In this document: piece after piece, positions 51,665 through 62,568 of the stretch
Numbering within the stretch: position 1 is the first letter of the stretch
Layout: each line of letters begins with the position of its first letter
NCBI GenBank assembly: GCA_965276815.1
Contig: CBDIBE010000012.1
Coordinates: 1 to 64,000 of the forward strand
Direction of reading: 5' to 3'
DNA length: 64,000 nt
From: JAVVHH01 sp965276815
GTDB taxonomy: Bacteria; Pseudomonadota; Alphaproteobacteria; Acetobacterales; Acetobacteraceae
Notes under the pieces: generated by a model
The model's database searches: none
The model's input: the letters and a program-made list of their open reading frames with translations, nothing else
What the model was told of the DNA's origin: nothing
Program-made: the position numbers and the translations under genes

Positions 51665-52195
51665 GTCAGACCGTATACGTCGTCTTGCGACTTCGCACAG
51701 CCCTGTGTTTTTACTAAACAGTCGCTACCCCCTGCTCTGTGCCACCCGGTGATGGTTGCCCACCGCCGGGTCTCGCTTATCCCGAAGTTACGCGAGCAAT
51801 TTGCCTAGTTCCTTCAGCATCGTTCTCTCAAGCGCCTTGGTATGCTCTACCAGTCCACCTGTGTCGGTTTCGGGTACGGTCCATTTGCGAGCGCTATTTC
51901 CTGGAATGCGCCAAAAGCCAGGACAATCCAGTAAGTCCTGACAACATATTGCATTCGTCACGTCTCGCGGGCCCAGTAATATTCAACTGGTTCCCATCGG
52001 CTACGGCTCTCGCCCTCGCCTTAGGGGCCGGCTCACCCTGCGCGGATTAACCTTGCGCAGGAACCCTTGGACTTTCGGCGACAGAGTTTCTCACTCTGTT
52101 TGTCGCTACTCATGTCAGCATTCGCACTTGCCATACCTCCACCACCCCTCACGGGTACGGCTTCACAGGCCTAGGCAACGCTCCGCTACCGATCA

Positions 52196-52627
52196 GTGTT
52201 CGGTGATCGGTGACCAGTGATCAAGAATGGTCGTCGTCTCGTTTGCGCAGGCTGTGCAGCATTCGGGCGATCCGCCCTAGGGCGTTGCGCCATTCCGCCG
52301 CCCTCTCGGCATCGACATAGCCGAGATCTTCTGCATACCGACACCAAAGCTTGGCTTCGTCGGCCGAGGCGAGCGCCATCAGCAGATAGCGCCGAAACTC
52401 GGCCCGCGAACCCGGCAGCCGGCCAGCACCCTCCACCAGGAGCGCGCAGACCGATTTCGAGGCGCGCCGGACTTGGTCCGCCACACCCCCATACTGCTCG
52501 TCTTTGGGCCAGCTCTTGCTCGCCTTATGCAACTCGAGCGACAGCGCATACGCCAGCCGGAAAACCTCCAGGTCCTCCACGCTACGCAGCGCCTTGCCTT
52601 GATCACTGGACACCGATCACCGTTCAC
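52196..52627 (-). other. 23S rRNA intervening sequence (helix 45) with S23 gene
   Basis: The rRNA reads CCGAAGCUGUGGGAUUG up to 52628 and resumes at 52195 with ACUGAUCGGUAGCGGAGCGUU, the two sides of E. coli helix 45 (the insert starts about 1165 nt from the 5' end). The ends of the insert, 52196-52225 and 52598-52627, form a 30-bp stem with two mismatches. RNase III normally cuts such stems, leaving fragmented 23S rRNA. The arms belong to the repeat family found in the other spacers of this operon. Confidence 0.92.
52221..52613 (-). CDS. S23 / four-helix-bundle protein encoded in the 23S intervening sequence
   Basis: A 130-aa all-helical protein. Family features: a start region SVEDLEVFRLAYALSLELHKAS, then YGGVADQVRRASKSVCALLVEGAGR (the QxRRA...N/C-EG region) and FRRYLLMALASADEAKLWCRYAEDLGY. 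The start is GTG 52613 or GTG 52580. GTG 52613 lies in the right arm of the insert's stem, and the stop codon (52223-52221) lies in the left arm, so the gene fills the insert. S23-family proteins are known from rRNA intervening sequences of Leptospira, Coxiella and others; their function is not settled. Confidence 0.88.
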   Translation of the reverse strand: MSSDQGKALRSVEDLEVFRLAYALSLELHKASKSWPKDEQYGGVADQVRRASKSVCALLVEGAGRLPGSRAEFRRYLLMALASADEAKLWCRYAEDLGYVDAERAAEWRNALGRIARMLHSLRKRDDDHS

Positions 52628-52690
52628 CAATCCCACAGCTTCGGTACGTGGTTTGAGCCCCGTTACATCTTCGGCGCAGGATTTCTATTA

Positions 52691-52748
<58 letters not shown>

Positions 52749-53824
52749 TTGTTTTGGAATTCCCACATCCTTTCCCACTTAACCACGATTTGGGGACCTT
52801 AGCTGGTGGTCTGGGCTGTTTCCCTCTCGACAATGGACCTTAGCACCCACCGTCTGTCTGCCACGCTATACTTCCAGGTATTCGGAGTTTGGTTGGGGTT
52901 GGTAAGCCTTTGGGGCCCCCGAGCCCATCCAGTGCTCTACCCCCTGGAGTAAACACATGACGATCTACCTCAATAGATTTCGCGGAGAACCAGCTATCTC
53001 CGAGTTTGATTGGCCTTTCACCCCTAGCCACAGCTCATCCCCGACTTTTTCAACAGGCGTGGGTTCGGCCCTCCAGTAGGTGTTACCCCACCTTCAGCCT
53101 GGCCATGGCTAGATCACTCGGTTTCGGGTCTTCTGCCGGCAACTCATCGCCCTGTTCAGACTCGCTTTCGCTGCGCCTACACCTAACGGCTTAAGCTCGC
53201 TGCCAACAGAAACTCGCTGACCCATTATACAAAAGGTACGCCGTCACCCCATTCGTTTGCACGAGAGGCTCCGACTGCTTGTAGGCATCCGGTTTCAGGT
53301 CTCTTTCACTCCCCTCATCGGGGTGCTTTTCACCTTTCCCTCACGGTACTGGTTCGCTATCGGTCGCCAGGGAGTATTTAGGCTTGGAGGGTGGTCCCCC
53401 CACGTTCAGACAGGGTTTCACGTGCCCCGCCCTACTCAAGGATTTCTCCAAGTCTTTCACATACGGGGCTATCACCCGCTTTGGCCGCACTTTCCAGAGC
53501 GTTCTGCTATCCTTGAAAAAACCACTGGCCTACTGCGCTTTCGCTCGCCACTACTCGCGCAATCTCGGTTGATGTCTCTTCCTCCAGGTACTGAGATGTT
53601 TCAGTTCCCCGGGTTCGCCTCATGCACCTATGGATTGAGTGCATGATACCCTAAAAGGGTGGGTTGCCCCATTCGGACACCTCGGGATCAACGCCTGCTC
53701 GCGGCTCCCCCAAGTTTTTCGCAGCGTGCCACGTCCTTCATCGCCTCCTGGCGCCAAGGCATCCACCAGATGCCCTTCTCTTACTCAATCCTTACTTTCC
53801 TCGCACAGGATCCAGCCAACCGAC

Positions 53825-53848
53825 GGTGATCAGTGATCAGTGATCAAG
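53825..53848. repeat. rrn repeat half-copy upstream of 23S
   Basis: GGTGATCAGTGATCAGTGAT followed by CAAG is a single arm without a local partner. In the transcript it can pair with the copy after the 23S gene (50560-50583): 21 of 24 positions pair, counting two G-U. The rest of the spacer to 54087 shows no gene. Confidence 0.7.
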
Positions 53849-54087
53849 CGTTGGGCCGCTCCTGTGTGCGCACACACTTCTACATCCCTGAACACGATAG
53901 AGCCCTCGCGACATCACGGCCATTGGCCCCGATCCCCGAGCGCTCCGCACGTCCAGAGACGCAACAGAACCTGATTCACAATCAACAAAGAACACTAACC
54001 TCATCACTGAAGTCAGACCTTGGACCAACCCAAGACCAAACCGCAGCAAGAACCACCACTCTGACGCCTGACGCCCGGCCACTGACC

Positions 54088-54160
54088 TGGAGACGGACGG
54101 GTTCGAACCGACGACCCCCTGCTTGCAAAGCAGGTGCTCTCCCAGCTGAGCTACGCCCCC
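54088..54160 (-). tRNA. tRNA-Ala (anticodon TGC)
   Basis: 73 nt from GGGGGCGUAGCUCAGCUGGG to the discriminator A at 54088. The anticodon loop CUUUGCAAG has UGC; the T-loop GGUUCGAACCC is standard. CCA is not encoded. It lies in the usual place between tRNA-Ile and 23S. Confidence 0.97.
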
Positions 54161-54176
54161 GTAACGGTGGCCGGGG

Positions 54177-54229
54177 ATCAGTGACCGGTATTCAAGCAAG
54201 ATCGCTTTGCTTGATCACCGGTCACCGAT
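54177..54229. repeat. rrn palindromic repeat between tRNA-Ala and tRNA-Ile
   Basis: Arm 54177-54199 pairs with 54207-54229 (20 of 23 positions) with a loop GATCGCT. The core GTGACCGGT and the AAGCAA/TTGCTT at the loop side match the other copies. Confidence 0.8.
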
Positions 54230-54232
54230 GCC

Positions 54233-54306
<74 letters not shown>

Positions 54307-54379
54307 GTGAACAGTGATCGGTGACCGGTGATCAAGCAAAATCGCCGCGCTTGAACACCGGTCACCGATCACCGGTCAC
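54307..54379. repeat. rrn palindromic repeat between tRNA-Ile and 16S
   Basis: Arm 54307-54337 pairs with 54349-54379 over 31 positions with three mismatches; the loop is about 11 nt. This is the best copy of the family. It directly abuts the tRNA-Ile 5' end. The remaining spacer, 54380-54544, shows no gene. Confidence 0.85.
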
Positions 54380-54544
54380 CATATTCGGAAAGGATACGCT
54401 GACGGCGCCCCGGATTGGCCGGGTCGCCAATGAAGATCGAAGGTGCCCCATGCGCCTGGAGCCACGCCCCCAGCATCCGCTGAGGGACTTCTGCGCCCGG
54501 GCTGATCCAACCCGGGACTTTTCGAACGTCAGCCAAAACCATGA

Positions 54545-54572
54545 TTGATCACCGCTTACTGATCACCGATCA
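54545..54572. repeat. rrn repeat half-copy downstream of 16S
   Basis: TTGATCACCGCTTACTGATC followed by ACCGATCA is a degenerate arm about 40 nt past the 16S 3' end. No matching arm was seen in front of 16S. Confidence 0.55.
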
Positions 54573-54611
54573 TTAACAGGTCCCGATCACTGGCCATCGG
54601 CCAACATCCTT

Positions 54612-56107
<1,496 letters not shown>

Positions 56108-56358
56108 ATCAAACTTCTCGCAAAGCCCAATGAACAAACCCCAGCCACACAAAACACCAACCAACCAACATCAGCAAAACACCCGCCAATCAGCCCAAAG
56201 GCCCTCAGCAAGGCGCCGCCAACATATCCTTTCCTCAACCGATGCAAATGTCAAAAGAACACAAAACCCAAAACAGCCTAACGACCCAATAATCTTGGGC
56301 CGAAAAGCCACCTCAGAGTCTGATTCCCAGATGCACCCGGAGGCGCAAGGGACAAAAA
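56108..56358 (-). other. rRNA operon leader region
   Basis: About 250 bp between the promoter and 16S, unusually rich in A and C on the plus strand (G/T on the transcript) compared with the rest of the window. Short frames here have no recognisable product. No repeat of the spacer family was seen, so the 16S 5' processing stem is not obvious. Confidence 0.6.
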
Positions 56359-56387
56359 GCATAACGAAACCAGCACCGAGCTGTCAA
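56359..56387 (-). promoter_or_regulatory. rRNA operon promoter (sigma-70 type)
   Basis: On the minus strand TTGACA (56387-56382) is followed after 17 nt by TTATGC (56364-56359). The -35 is a perfect match and the spacing ideal. Transcription would start near 56352, about 245 nt upstream of 16S. A second promoter was not identified. Confidence 0.65.
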
Positions 56388-56415
56388 GCGCCAGCCGGTC
56401 TCGATGGGCCGCTAC

Positions 56416-57426
56416 CTAAGCCTGTCGGGTCTGGCCGTCAAGCGCGAAACTCGCACCATTCCGCCGGTAATCTAAAAACCACTCGACGAAGCGCGGAATG
56501 CCGAGCTCCAACGGGATCACCGGGTCATAGCCCGCATGGGCTTTAATGGCCTCGATGTCGGCACAGGTCTCAAACACATCGGCCACCGGCCGCTTCGTGT
56601 TGCGGATCACCGCCTTGCGGCCGAGCGACAGCTCGAGCAGGCGGACCAGCTCGGACACGTATTCCGCGCGGTTGTTGCCAATGTTAAACACGGGCGGCGG
56701 CGCCGCAGCTTCGGGCGGACGGTCGAGGCAGCCGAGCACGCCGCCGACAATGTCATCGATATAGGTGAAATCGCGCTTCAGGCGCCCCTCGTCATACAGG
56801 GTGATCGGGGTGCCCGCCATGATGGCCTCGGCGAAGGCGTAATAGGCCATGTCGGGCCGACCCCACGGCCCGTAGACCGTGAAAAAGCGCAGTCCGGTCA
56901 GCTTCATCCCATAAAGGTGCCAGTAGGCGTGACTGGCGAGTTCATCGGCCCGTTTGGTCGCCGCATAGAGCGAGACCGGCGCGTCGACCCGGTCGGTCTC
57001 GCTAAACGGCAGGTTGGTATTGCCGCCGTAGACCGAGGAGGAACTGGCGTACACCAGGTGCTCGAGACGCTGCAGACGCCGGGCGCCCTCGAGCACGACC
57101 ACGTGGCCCATCACGTTCGCCGAGACATAGGCGTAGGGATCGATCATCGAATGCCGCACGCCGGCCTGGGCTGCGAGATGGACCACCTTCGTCGTGCCCG
57201 GCGCAGCATCGAAGACGGCGAACATCGCTTCCTTGGCCGCGATATCCACGTGGTGGAACTCGAAGCCCGGATGACACTGCAACCGGGCCAGCCGGGCCTG
57301 CTTCAATCCGACGCTGTAATAGGCGTTCATGTCGTCGAGGCCGAGCACCTGCTCGCCCCGCGCCAGAAGCGCGTGCGCGACGTGCGAGCCGACGAAGCCG
57401 GCGGCCCCCGTGACGATAATCGTCAC
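56416..57426 (-). CDS. UDP-glucuronate 4-epimerase-like SDR
   Basis: A 336-aa extended SDR: MTIIVTGAAGFVGSHVAHALLARGEQVLGLDDMNAYYSVGLKQARLARL, YASSSSVYGGNTNLPFSE, YAATKRADELA (YxxxK), TGLRFFTVYGPWGRPDMAYYAF. These segments match bacterial UDP-glucuronate 4-epimerases (CapI/Gae type), which make UDP-galacturonate for surface polysaccharides. It overlaps bdhA as ATGA (57423-57426) and ends 29 bp before the rRNA promoter region, read in the same direction. Confidence 0.9.
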   Translation of the reverse strand: MTIIVTGAAGFVGSHVAHALLARGEQVLGLDDMNAYYSVGLKQARLARLQCHPGFEFHHVDIAAKEAMFAVFDAAPGTTKVVHLAAQAGVRHSMIDPYAYVSANVMGHVVVLEGARRLQRLEHLVYASSSSVYGGNTNLPFSETDRVDAPVSLYAATKRADELASHAYWHLYGMKLTGLRFFTVYGPWGRPDMAYYAFAEAIMAGTPITLYDEGRLKRDFTYIDDIVGGVLGCLDRPPEAAAPPPVFNIGNNRAEYVSELVRLLELSLGRKAVIRNTKRPVADVFETCADIEAIKAHAGYDPVIPLELGIPRFVEWFLDYRRNGASFALDGQTRQA

Positions 57427-58208
57427 TGGGCGACCCAGCCCCCGTCGATCGATAGCGGCGCCCCGGTGATGGTCCGCGCGGCGTCCGAGCAGAGGAACAC
57501 CGCCAGGCCGCCGATGCCCTCCGGCGTGGTGAACTGCGTCATCGGCTGCTTCTCGGCCAGCATGCGATGCGCGATGTCGTCGGTGCTGACGCCCTCCGCC
57601 TTGGCGCGCGCGTCGATTTGCGCCTGCACGAGCGGCGTCAACACCCAGCCGGGACAGATGGCATTGACGGTCACGCCGCTATTGGCCAGCTCGATCGCGC
57701 CCACCTTGGTCAGGCCGATGATGCCGTGCTTGGCCGCCACATAGGCGGACTTTTCGGCGCTGGCCACGAGACCGTGCGCGGAGGCGATGTTGATAATCCG
57801 GCCCCAGCCGGCCTGAACCATGGCGGGGATCGCGGCCTGCATCGCGTGGAATGCGGCGGAGAGGTTGATTGCGATGATCGCGTCCCACTTCTCGGGCGGG
57901 AACGTCGCGATCGGGGCGGTGTGCTGGATGCCGGCATTGTTCACGAGGATGGATGGGCTGCCAAGCGTGGCGGTGGTGCGCTGCAGCAGCCCGGCGACGC
58001 CGTCATGCGTCGAGATGTCCGCGCCGTCATAGGCCACCCTGGCGCCGTGGGTTTGCGCCAGCTCGGCGCGCAGCTGTTCGATGGCGGCCGGGTCGCCGAA
58101 GCCGTTCAGCATGATGTCGGCGTCTTCCGCGGCCAGCGCGCGGGCAATGCCGAGGCCGATGCCGCTGGTGGATCCCGTCACTAAAGCGACCTTGCCCTGT
58201 AGGCTCAT
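57423..58208 (-). CDS. bdhA: 3-hydroxybutyrate dehydrogenase
   Basis: ATG 58208 gives 261 aa (MSLQGKVALVTGSTSGIGLGIARAL). Classical SDR: TGSTSGIG cofactor loop, NNAGIQH, IASAHGLVASAEKSAYVAAKHGIIGLTK (Ser, Tyr, Lys). The strings IQHTAPIATFPPEKWDAIIAINLSAAFH and CPGWVLTPLVQAQIDARAKAEGV are those of D-beta-hydroxybutyrate dehydrogenases. It turns 3-hydroxybutyrate into acetoacetate with NAD, often in polyhydroxybutyrate use. Confidence 0.93.
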   Translation of the reverse strand: MSLQGKVALVTGSTSGIGLGIARALAAEDADIMLNGFGDPAAIEQLRAELAQTHGARVAYDGADISTHDGVAGLLQRTTATLGSPSILVNNAGIQHTAPIATFPPEKWDAIIAINLSAAFHAMQAAIPAMVQAGWGRIINIASAHGLVASAEKSAYVAAKHGIIGLTKVGAIELANSGVTVNAICPGWVLTPLVQAQIDARAKAEGVSTDDIAHRMLAEKQPMTQFTTPEGIGGLAVFLCSDAARTITGAPLSIDGGWVAQ

Positions 58209-58320
58209 GCTATGCCTCCTTCCACGCGCCGGCACTGTCGTCCAGAACTCGCGGGACGGAAAGTACCCGGGAGCCAGCGGCGGGGTTTCGCGGAAATCCA
58301 TTACGCGCCAACATCGCTCG

Positions 58321-59976
58321 ATGCCAACCCCCGCCGCTCTCGTCCCACTTCGCCATCACGTGTTCCGCATGCTGTGGACGGCCAACGTGGTCACCGCGCT
58401 GGGCACCTGGATGCAGAACACCGGGGCCGGCTGGCTGATGACCTCGCTCTCGCCGGACGCGCTGAGCGTCAGCCTGGTGCAGGCGGCGACGATCGTGCCG
58501 ACGATCCTGCTCGCGCTGCCGGCCGGGGCGCTGGCGGACACGGTGGACCGGCGGCTGTTCATGCTGGGCTGCCAGGTGTGGACCATGCTGGCCGCCACGG
58601 CGTTGGCGGTGCTGACCTATGCCCATCTGATCGATGCCGTCGGGCTGATCACGCTGACGTTCGCGATCGGCATGGGGACGGCGATGTACCAGCCGGGCTG
58701 GGGCGCCACCGTGCCGGAGGTCGTGCCGCGGCAGGACCTCGTGCAGGCGATCGCGCTGAACGGCATCGGCTTCAACCTGGCTCGCGCGCTTGGTCCGGCA
58801 CTCGGCGGCATCCTGGTGCTGTTCGGCGGCCCGGCGCTCGCGTTCCTGCTGTTCGCGGTCTCCTTCCTGGCGAGCGTCGCGGCACTGATCGCGTGGCGGC
58901 GGGCGCGGACGCGCAGCACTCTGCCGCGCGAGCATTTCGTCTCGGCGATGCGGGCCGGGATGCAATTCGTCCGGCATACGCCGGCGATGCAGGCGGCGAC
59001 GCTGCGCTCTGTCGCCTTTTTCCTGCCCTGCGCCGCGCCTTGGGCGATGCTGCCGCTGATCGTGCGCGAGCAACTGCACCTCGGCGCCGGCAGTTTCGGC
59101 CTGCTGCTCGGGCTGATGGGGATTGGCGGGGTGACGGCGGGGATGCTGCTGCCACGGATGCGGGGCGTGGCCGGACGGGGCACCATCGTGTTCGGGGCGA
59201 CGCTGATCTCCGCGCTCGGCATGGGCCTGATCGCCGCAACACGGCATTGGGCGCCGGTCGGGCTGGGCATGCTGCTGTTCGGGATCGGCTGGGTTGCCGC
59301 GTCCAGCACGGCGCAGGCGGCGGCGCAGCTGGTCTGCCCGCCTTGGGTGCGGGCGCGGGCGCTGGCGATCTATCAGCTGGCGTTTAACGGCGCGCTCGCG
59401 ATCGGCTCGCTGTCTTGGGGCATACTTGGCGACCGGCTGGGACTGCAGACCACGATGGCGATCGCGGCCGTCCTGGCTACGGCGCTCGCGGTGGCGGTGC
59501 GCGGCTTCGAGATCGATTCGGCCGGAGCCGAATGCGCGCCCGCCCCGGCGCCCCCGACGCCCGAGGCGCCCGCGCCGGAGTTGGCGGCCGAATTGCCGGG
59601 CTCGCGCGGCCGGGTCATGGAGACGATGCACTACCGGGTCGCGACGAGCGACCGGGCCGTTTTTCTGCACGCCATGGCGCAAGTGCAGCATGTGCGCGGC
59701 CGGTCAGGCGCACTGGATTGGCGGCTCTACGAGGATGTGGCGCATCCTGAGGGCTGGATGGAGGTCTGGTGCATGCAGAACTGGACCGATCACCTGCGCG
59801 AGGCGATCCGTTTGTCCGAGGATGACAAGCAAGTCCTCGCGGCCGTGAGCGCGTTCCCCAGCGAGGAAGCGTCGCTGCCCTGCCGATTCATCGCCGTCGA
59901 TCCGCGCGCCGCTGTTCTCGCGCAACGCGCGATGCTGTCGGGCGTTGGGGCGCCATCCCCGCAACTTGGAGTTTGA
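58321..59976 (+). CDS. MFS transporter (EntS-like) fused to a C-terminal monooxygenase-like domain
   Basis: ATG 58321 gives 551 aa. Residues 1-400 are an MFS_3/EntS-type transporter with about 12 helices (FRMLWTANVVTALGTWMQNTGAGWLMTSL, then QPGWGATVPEVVPRQDLVQAIALNGIGFNLARALGPALGG). After an Ala/Pro linker (APAPAPPTPEAPAPELAAEL) an approximately 110-residue soluble domain starts with RVMETMHYRVATSDRAVFLHAMAQVQHVRGRSGALDWRLYEDVAHPEGWMEVW, like an antibiotic-biosynthesis-monooxygenase-type ferredoxin fold. This fused group is known; the substrate is not. The gene is divergent from bdhA and ends 3 bp before dps. Confidence 0.85.
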   Translation: MPTPAALVPLRHHVFRMLWTANVVTALGTWMQNTGAGWLMTSLSPDALSVSLVQAATIVPTILLALPAGALADTVDRRLFMLGCQVWTMLAATALAVLTYAHLIDAVGLITLTFAIGMGTAMYQPGWGATVPEVVPRQDLVQAIALNGIGFNLARALGPALGGILVLFGGPALAFLLFAVSFLASVAALIAWRRARTRSTLPREHFVSAMRAGMQFVRHTPAMQAATLRSVAFFLPCAAPWAMLPLIVREQLHLGAGSFGLLLGLMGIGGVTAGMLLPRMRGVAGRGTIVFGATLISALGMGLIAATRHWAPVGLGMLLFGIGWVAASSTAQAAAQLVCPPWVRARALAIYQLAFNGALAIGSLSWGILGDRLGLQTTMAIAAVLATALAVAVRGFEIDSAGAECAPAPAPPTPEAPAPELAAELPGSRGRVMETMHYRVATSDRAVFLHAMAQVQHVRGRSGALDWRLYEDVAHPEGWMEVWCMQNWTDHLREAIRLSEDDKQVLAAVSAFPSEEASLPCRFIAVDPRAAVLAQRAMLSGVGAPSPQLGV

Positions 59977-59978
59977 AA

Positions 59979-60521
59979 ATGGCGGAAAGTCCAAAGGATT
60001 TGAAGGATCAGACGGAAGGTGCGCACCTGCACAAGACGCGCAACGACACCAAGAGCAATGCCAAGGCCGTCTCGATGCAGGCGCTCGAGGCGCGGCTCGC
60101 CGACAGCATCGACCTCGGGCTCGTGACCAAGCAGGCGCATTGGAACCTGAAAGGGCCCGAGTTCATCGGCATCCACCTCATGCTCGACAAGTTTCGCGAG
60201 GAACAGGACGAGTGGACCGACTCGATGGCCGAGCGGATCGTCCAGTTGGGCGGCACGGCGAAGGGCACGGTGCAGGAGGTCAACACCCGGACCAACCTGA
60301 AGCCGTATCCGACCGACGTCTACCGCGTCGTCGACCACCTCAAGGCGCTGATCGAACGCTATGCGGCTTGCGCTAACGCGATTCGCAAGAACATCGACGA
60401 TACCGACGACGCCGGCGACCGGGACACCTCGGACCTGTTCACCGAGGTCTCGCGCGGCCTCGACAAGCAGCTGTGGTTCTTGGAAGCCCACATCCAGGAG
60501 CCCGGCGGGATGCCGAAGTAG
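59979..60521 (+). CDS. dps: Dps, DNA-binding ferritin-like protein
   Basis: ATG 59979 with GGAG upstream gives 180 aa (MAESPKDLKDQTEGAHLHKTR). The ferroxidase site at the subunit interface is intact: LVTKQAHWNLKGPEFIGIHLMLDKFREEQDEWTDSMAERI (His, His, Asp, Glu). The Lys-rich N-terminal tail is suited to DNA binding. The protein stores iron and protects DNA from peroxide. It starts 3 bp after the MFS gene stop. Confidence 0.94.
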   Translation: MAESPKDLKDQTEGAHLHKTRNDTKSNAKAVSMQALEARLADSIDLGLVTKQAHWNLKGPEFIGIHLMLDKFREEQDEWTDSMAERIVQLGGTAKGTVQEVNTRTNLKPYPTDVYRVVDHLKALIERYAACANAIRKNIDDTDDAGDRDTSDLFTEVSRGLDKQLWFLEAHIQEPGGMPK

Positions 60522-60585
60522 GACCGAATCGCTTGCCCGTCCGGTCGGGGACGATTAGCTTCCGGCAGGAGGACGGGAACACAGC

Positions 60586-62568
60586 ATGAACGACCTGTTG
60601 ACCTCGCTCGGCAATGGCGGGGGTGACGAGAACTACTCCGCACGGGACATCGAGGTTCTCGAGGGTCTCGAGCCCGTGCGGCGCCGTCCCGGCATGTATA
60701 TCGGCGGCACCGACGAAGCCGCCTTGCACCACCTCGCCGCCGAGGTGCTGGATAACGCGATGGACGAGGCGGTCGCCGGCCACGCCAGTTCGATCGAGGT
60801 CACGCTCGAGGCGGGCAACTGGCTGGGCGTCCGCGATAATGGCCGGGGCATCCCAGTCGATCCGCATCCGAAATTCAAGAATTTGAGCGCGCTCGAGGTC
60901 ATCCTCACCACGCTGCATTCTGGCGGCAAGTTCGGCGGCAAGGCTTACGCGACCTCGGGCGGGCTGCACGGCGTCGGCAGTTCGGTGGTCAACGCGCTCT
61001 CCGACCAGCTCGAAGTCGAGGTCGCGCGTGACCGGGTGCTGTGGCGCCAGGAGTATGCGCGCGGCAAGCCGACGACCAAGCTGAAGAATGCCGGCGCGAT
61101 CCAGAACCGGCGGGGAACCCTGATCCGCTTCCACCCGGACCCGGAGATCTTCGGCAATCAACAATTCAACCCGGTCCGTCTGTATCGGCTGTGCCGGTCC
61201 AAGGCCTATCTGTTCCGCGGCGTGCGCATTCGCTGGTCCTGCGACCCGGCGCTGATCCACGGCGTCGACATCCCGGCCGACACCGTGCTGCACTTCCCGG
61301 GCGGCCTGCGGGACAGCCTGGTCGAGGATATTGGCGAGAATGCGCTGGCCATCCCCGAGATTTGGGGCGGCGAGGCCGATCTGCCGGCCGACGGCAATGG
61401 AAGGGTGGGCGGCCGGGTCGAGTGGGCGGTCGCCTGGCTCGAGGCGGCGGACGGCCTGCTGGACTCCTACTGCAACACCGTCCCGACCGCGCAGGGCGGC
61501 ACACATGAGGCCGGCTTCCGGGCCGCGCTGCTCAAGGGCCTGCGCTCCTGGGGCGAGCAGCGCGGCAATAAGCGGACGGCGCAGATCACCGCCGAGGACC
61601 TGCTCGGCCAGATGGCGGCCAAGCTCTCGGCGTTTGTGCGCGAGCCGCAATTCCAGGGGCAGACGAAGGAGAAGCTGACCAGCCCCGAGGCGGCGCGCCT
61701 GGTCGAGCTGGCGTTGCGCGACCGCTTCGACCACTGGCTCGCCGGCAATCCGGGCCAGGCCGACAACCTGCTGGCCTTCGTGATCGAACGGGCCGAGGAG
61801 CGGCTGCGCCGGCGCGAGAGCAAGGATGTCTCCCGCAAATCCGCGACCAGGCGGCTGCGCCTGCCCGGCAAGCTCACGGACTGCACGCGCGAGAGCCGGG
61901 ACGACACCGAGATCTTCCTCGTCGAGGGCGACAGCGCCGGCGGCTCGGCCAAGCAGGCGCGCAACCGCGACACCCAGGCGGTGCTGCCGTTGCGCGGCAA
62001 GATCCTTAACGTCGCCAGCGCCAGCGACGAGAAGCTGCTGCAAAACCAGGAGCTGAAGGATCTGATCGAGGCGCTCGGCTGCGGCGTGGGCGACCGGTTC
62101 GACCGGGCGAGGCTGCGCTACGGCCGGGTCATCATCATGACCGACGCCGACGTGGACGGCGCGCATATCGCGTCGCTGCTAATGACTTTTTTCTACCGCA
62201 AGCTGCCGGAACTGGTGCGGCACGGACATCTCTATCTGGCGCAGCCGCCGCTCTACCGCCTCACCCAGGGGGCGAAATCGGTCTACGCGATGAACGACGC
62301 AGACAAGGACCGGCGGCTGAAGCGCGACTTCAAGCAAGGTGGCAAGATCGATGTCAGCCGGTTCAAGGGGTTGGGCGAGATGCCGCCAGCGGCATTGCGC
62401 GAGACCACGATGGACCCGGCGCGCCGCACCCTGCTGAAGGTCGTCGCCCTCCCGGAGGATCGCGCGACGACCTCCGAGCTAGTGGAGAGCCTGATGGGCC
62501 GCCGGCCCGAGCTGCGCTTCCAGTTCATCCAGGACCACGCCAGGATGGTTGAGGAACTTGACGTGTAG
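60586..62568 (+). CDS. parE: DNA topoisomerase IV subunit B (ParE)
   Basis: A 660-aa GyrB/ParE protein: RDIEVLEGLEPVRRRPGMYIGGTDE, AAEVLDNAMDEAVAG (ATP-site Glu/Asn), GRGIPVDPHPKF, and the Toprim block EIFLVEGDSAGGSAKQARNRDTQAVLPLRGKILNV with DADVDGAHI. The length of 660 and GKFGGKAYATSGGLHGVGSSVVNALS fit alphaproteobacterial ParE rather than GyrB, which is about 800 aa. It decatenates chromosomes with ParC. GGAGG lies 13-17 nt upstream of the start, rather far. Confidence 0.95.
   Translation: MNDLLTSLGNGGGDENYSARDIEVLEGLEPVRRRPGMYIGGTDEAALHHLAAEVLDNAMDEAVAGHASSIEVTLEAGNWLGVRDNGRGIPVDPHPKFKNLSALEVILTTLHSGGKFGGKAYATSGGLHGVGSSVVNALSDQLEVEVARDRVLWRQEYARGKPTTKLKNAGAIQNRRGTLIRFHPDPEIFGNQQFNPVRLYRLCRSKAYLFRGVRIRWSCDPALIHGVDIPADTVLHFPGGLRDSLVEDIGENALAIPEIWGGEADLPADGNGRVGGRVEWAVAWLEAADGLLDSYCNTVPTAQGGTHEAGFRAALLKGLRSWGEQRGNKRTAQITAEDLLGQMAAKLSAFVREPQFQGQTKEKLTSPEAARLVELALRDRFDHWLAGNPGQADNLLAFVIERAEERLRRRESKDVSRKSATRRLRLPGKLTDCTRESRDDTEIFLVEGDSAGGSAKQARNRDTQAVLPLRGKILNVASASDEKLLQNQELKDLIEALGCGVGDRFDRARLRYGRVIIMTDADVDGAHIASLLMTFFYRKLPELVRHGHLYLAQPPLYRLTQGAKSVYAMNDADKDRRLKRDFKQGGKIDVSRFKGLGEMPPAALRETTMDPARRTLLKVVALPEDRATTSELVESLMGRRPELRFQFIQDHARMVEELDV

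Noticed and set aside
52196..52627. Group I or II intron, or a homing endonuclease, in the 23S gene
   Set aside because: The insert is only 432 nt and lacks intron core motifs. The encoded protein is a four-helix bundle without LAGLIDADG or HNH motifs.
60439..62166. Long open frame (575 codons) on the minus strand opposite parE
   Set aside because: It is antisense to a well-conserved gene, has no recognisable motif and biased His/Arg/Gln content. High GC makes such frames common here.
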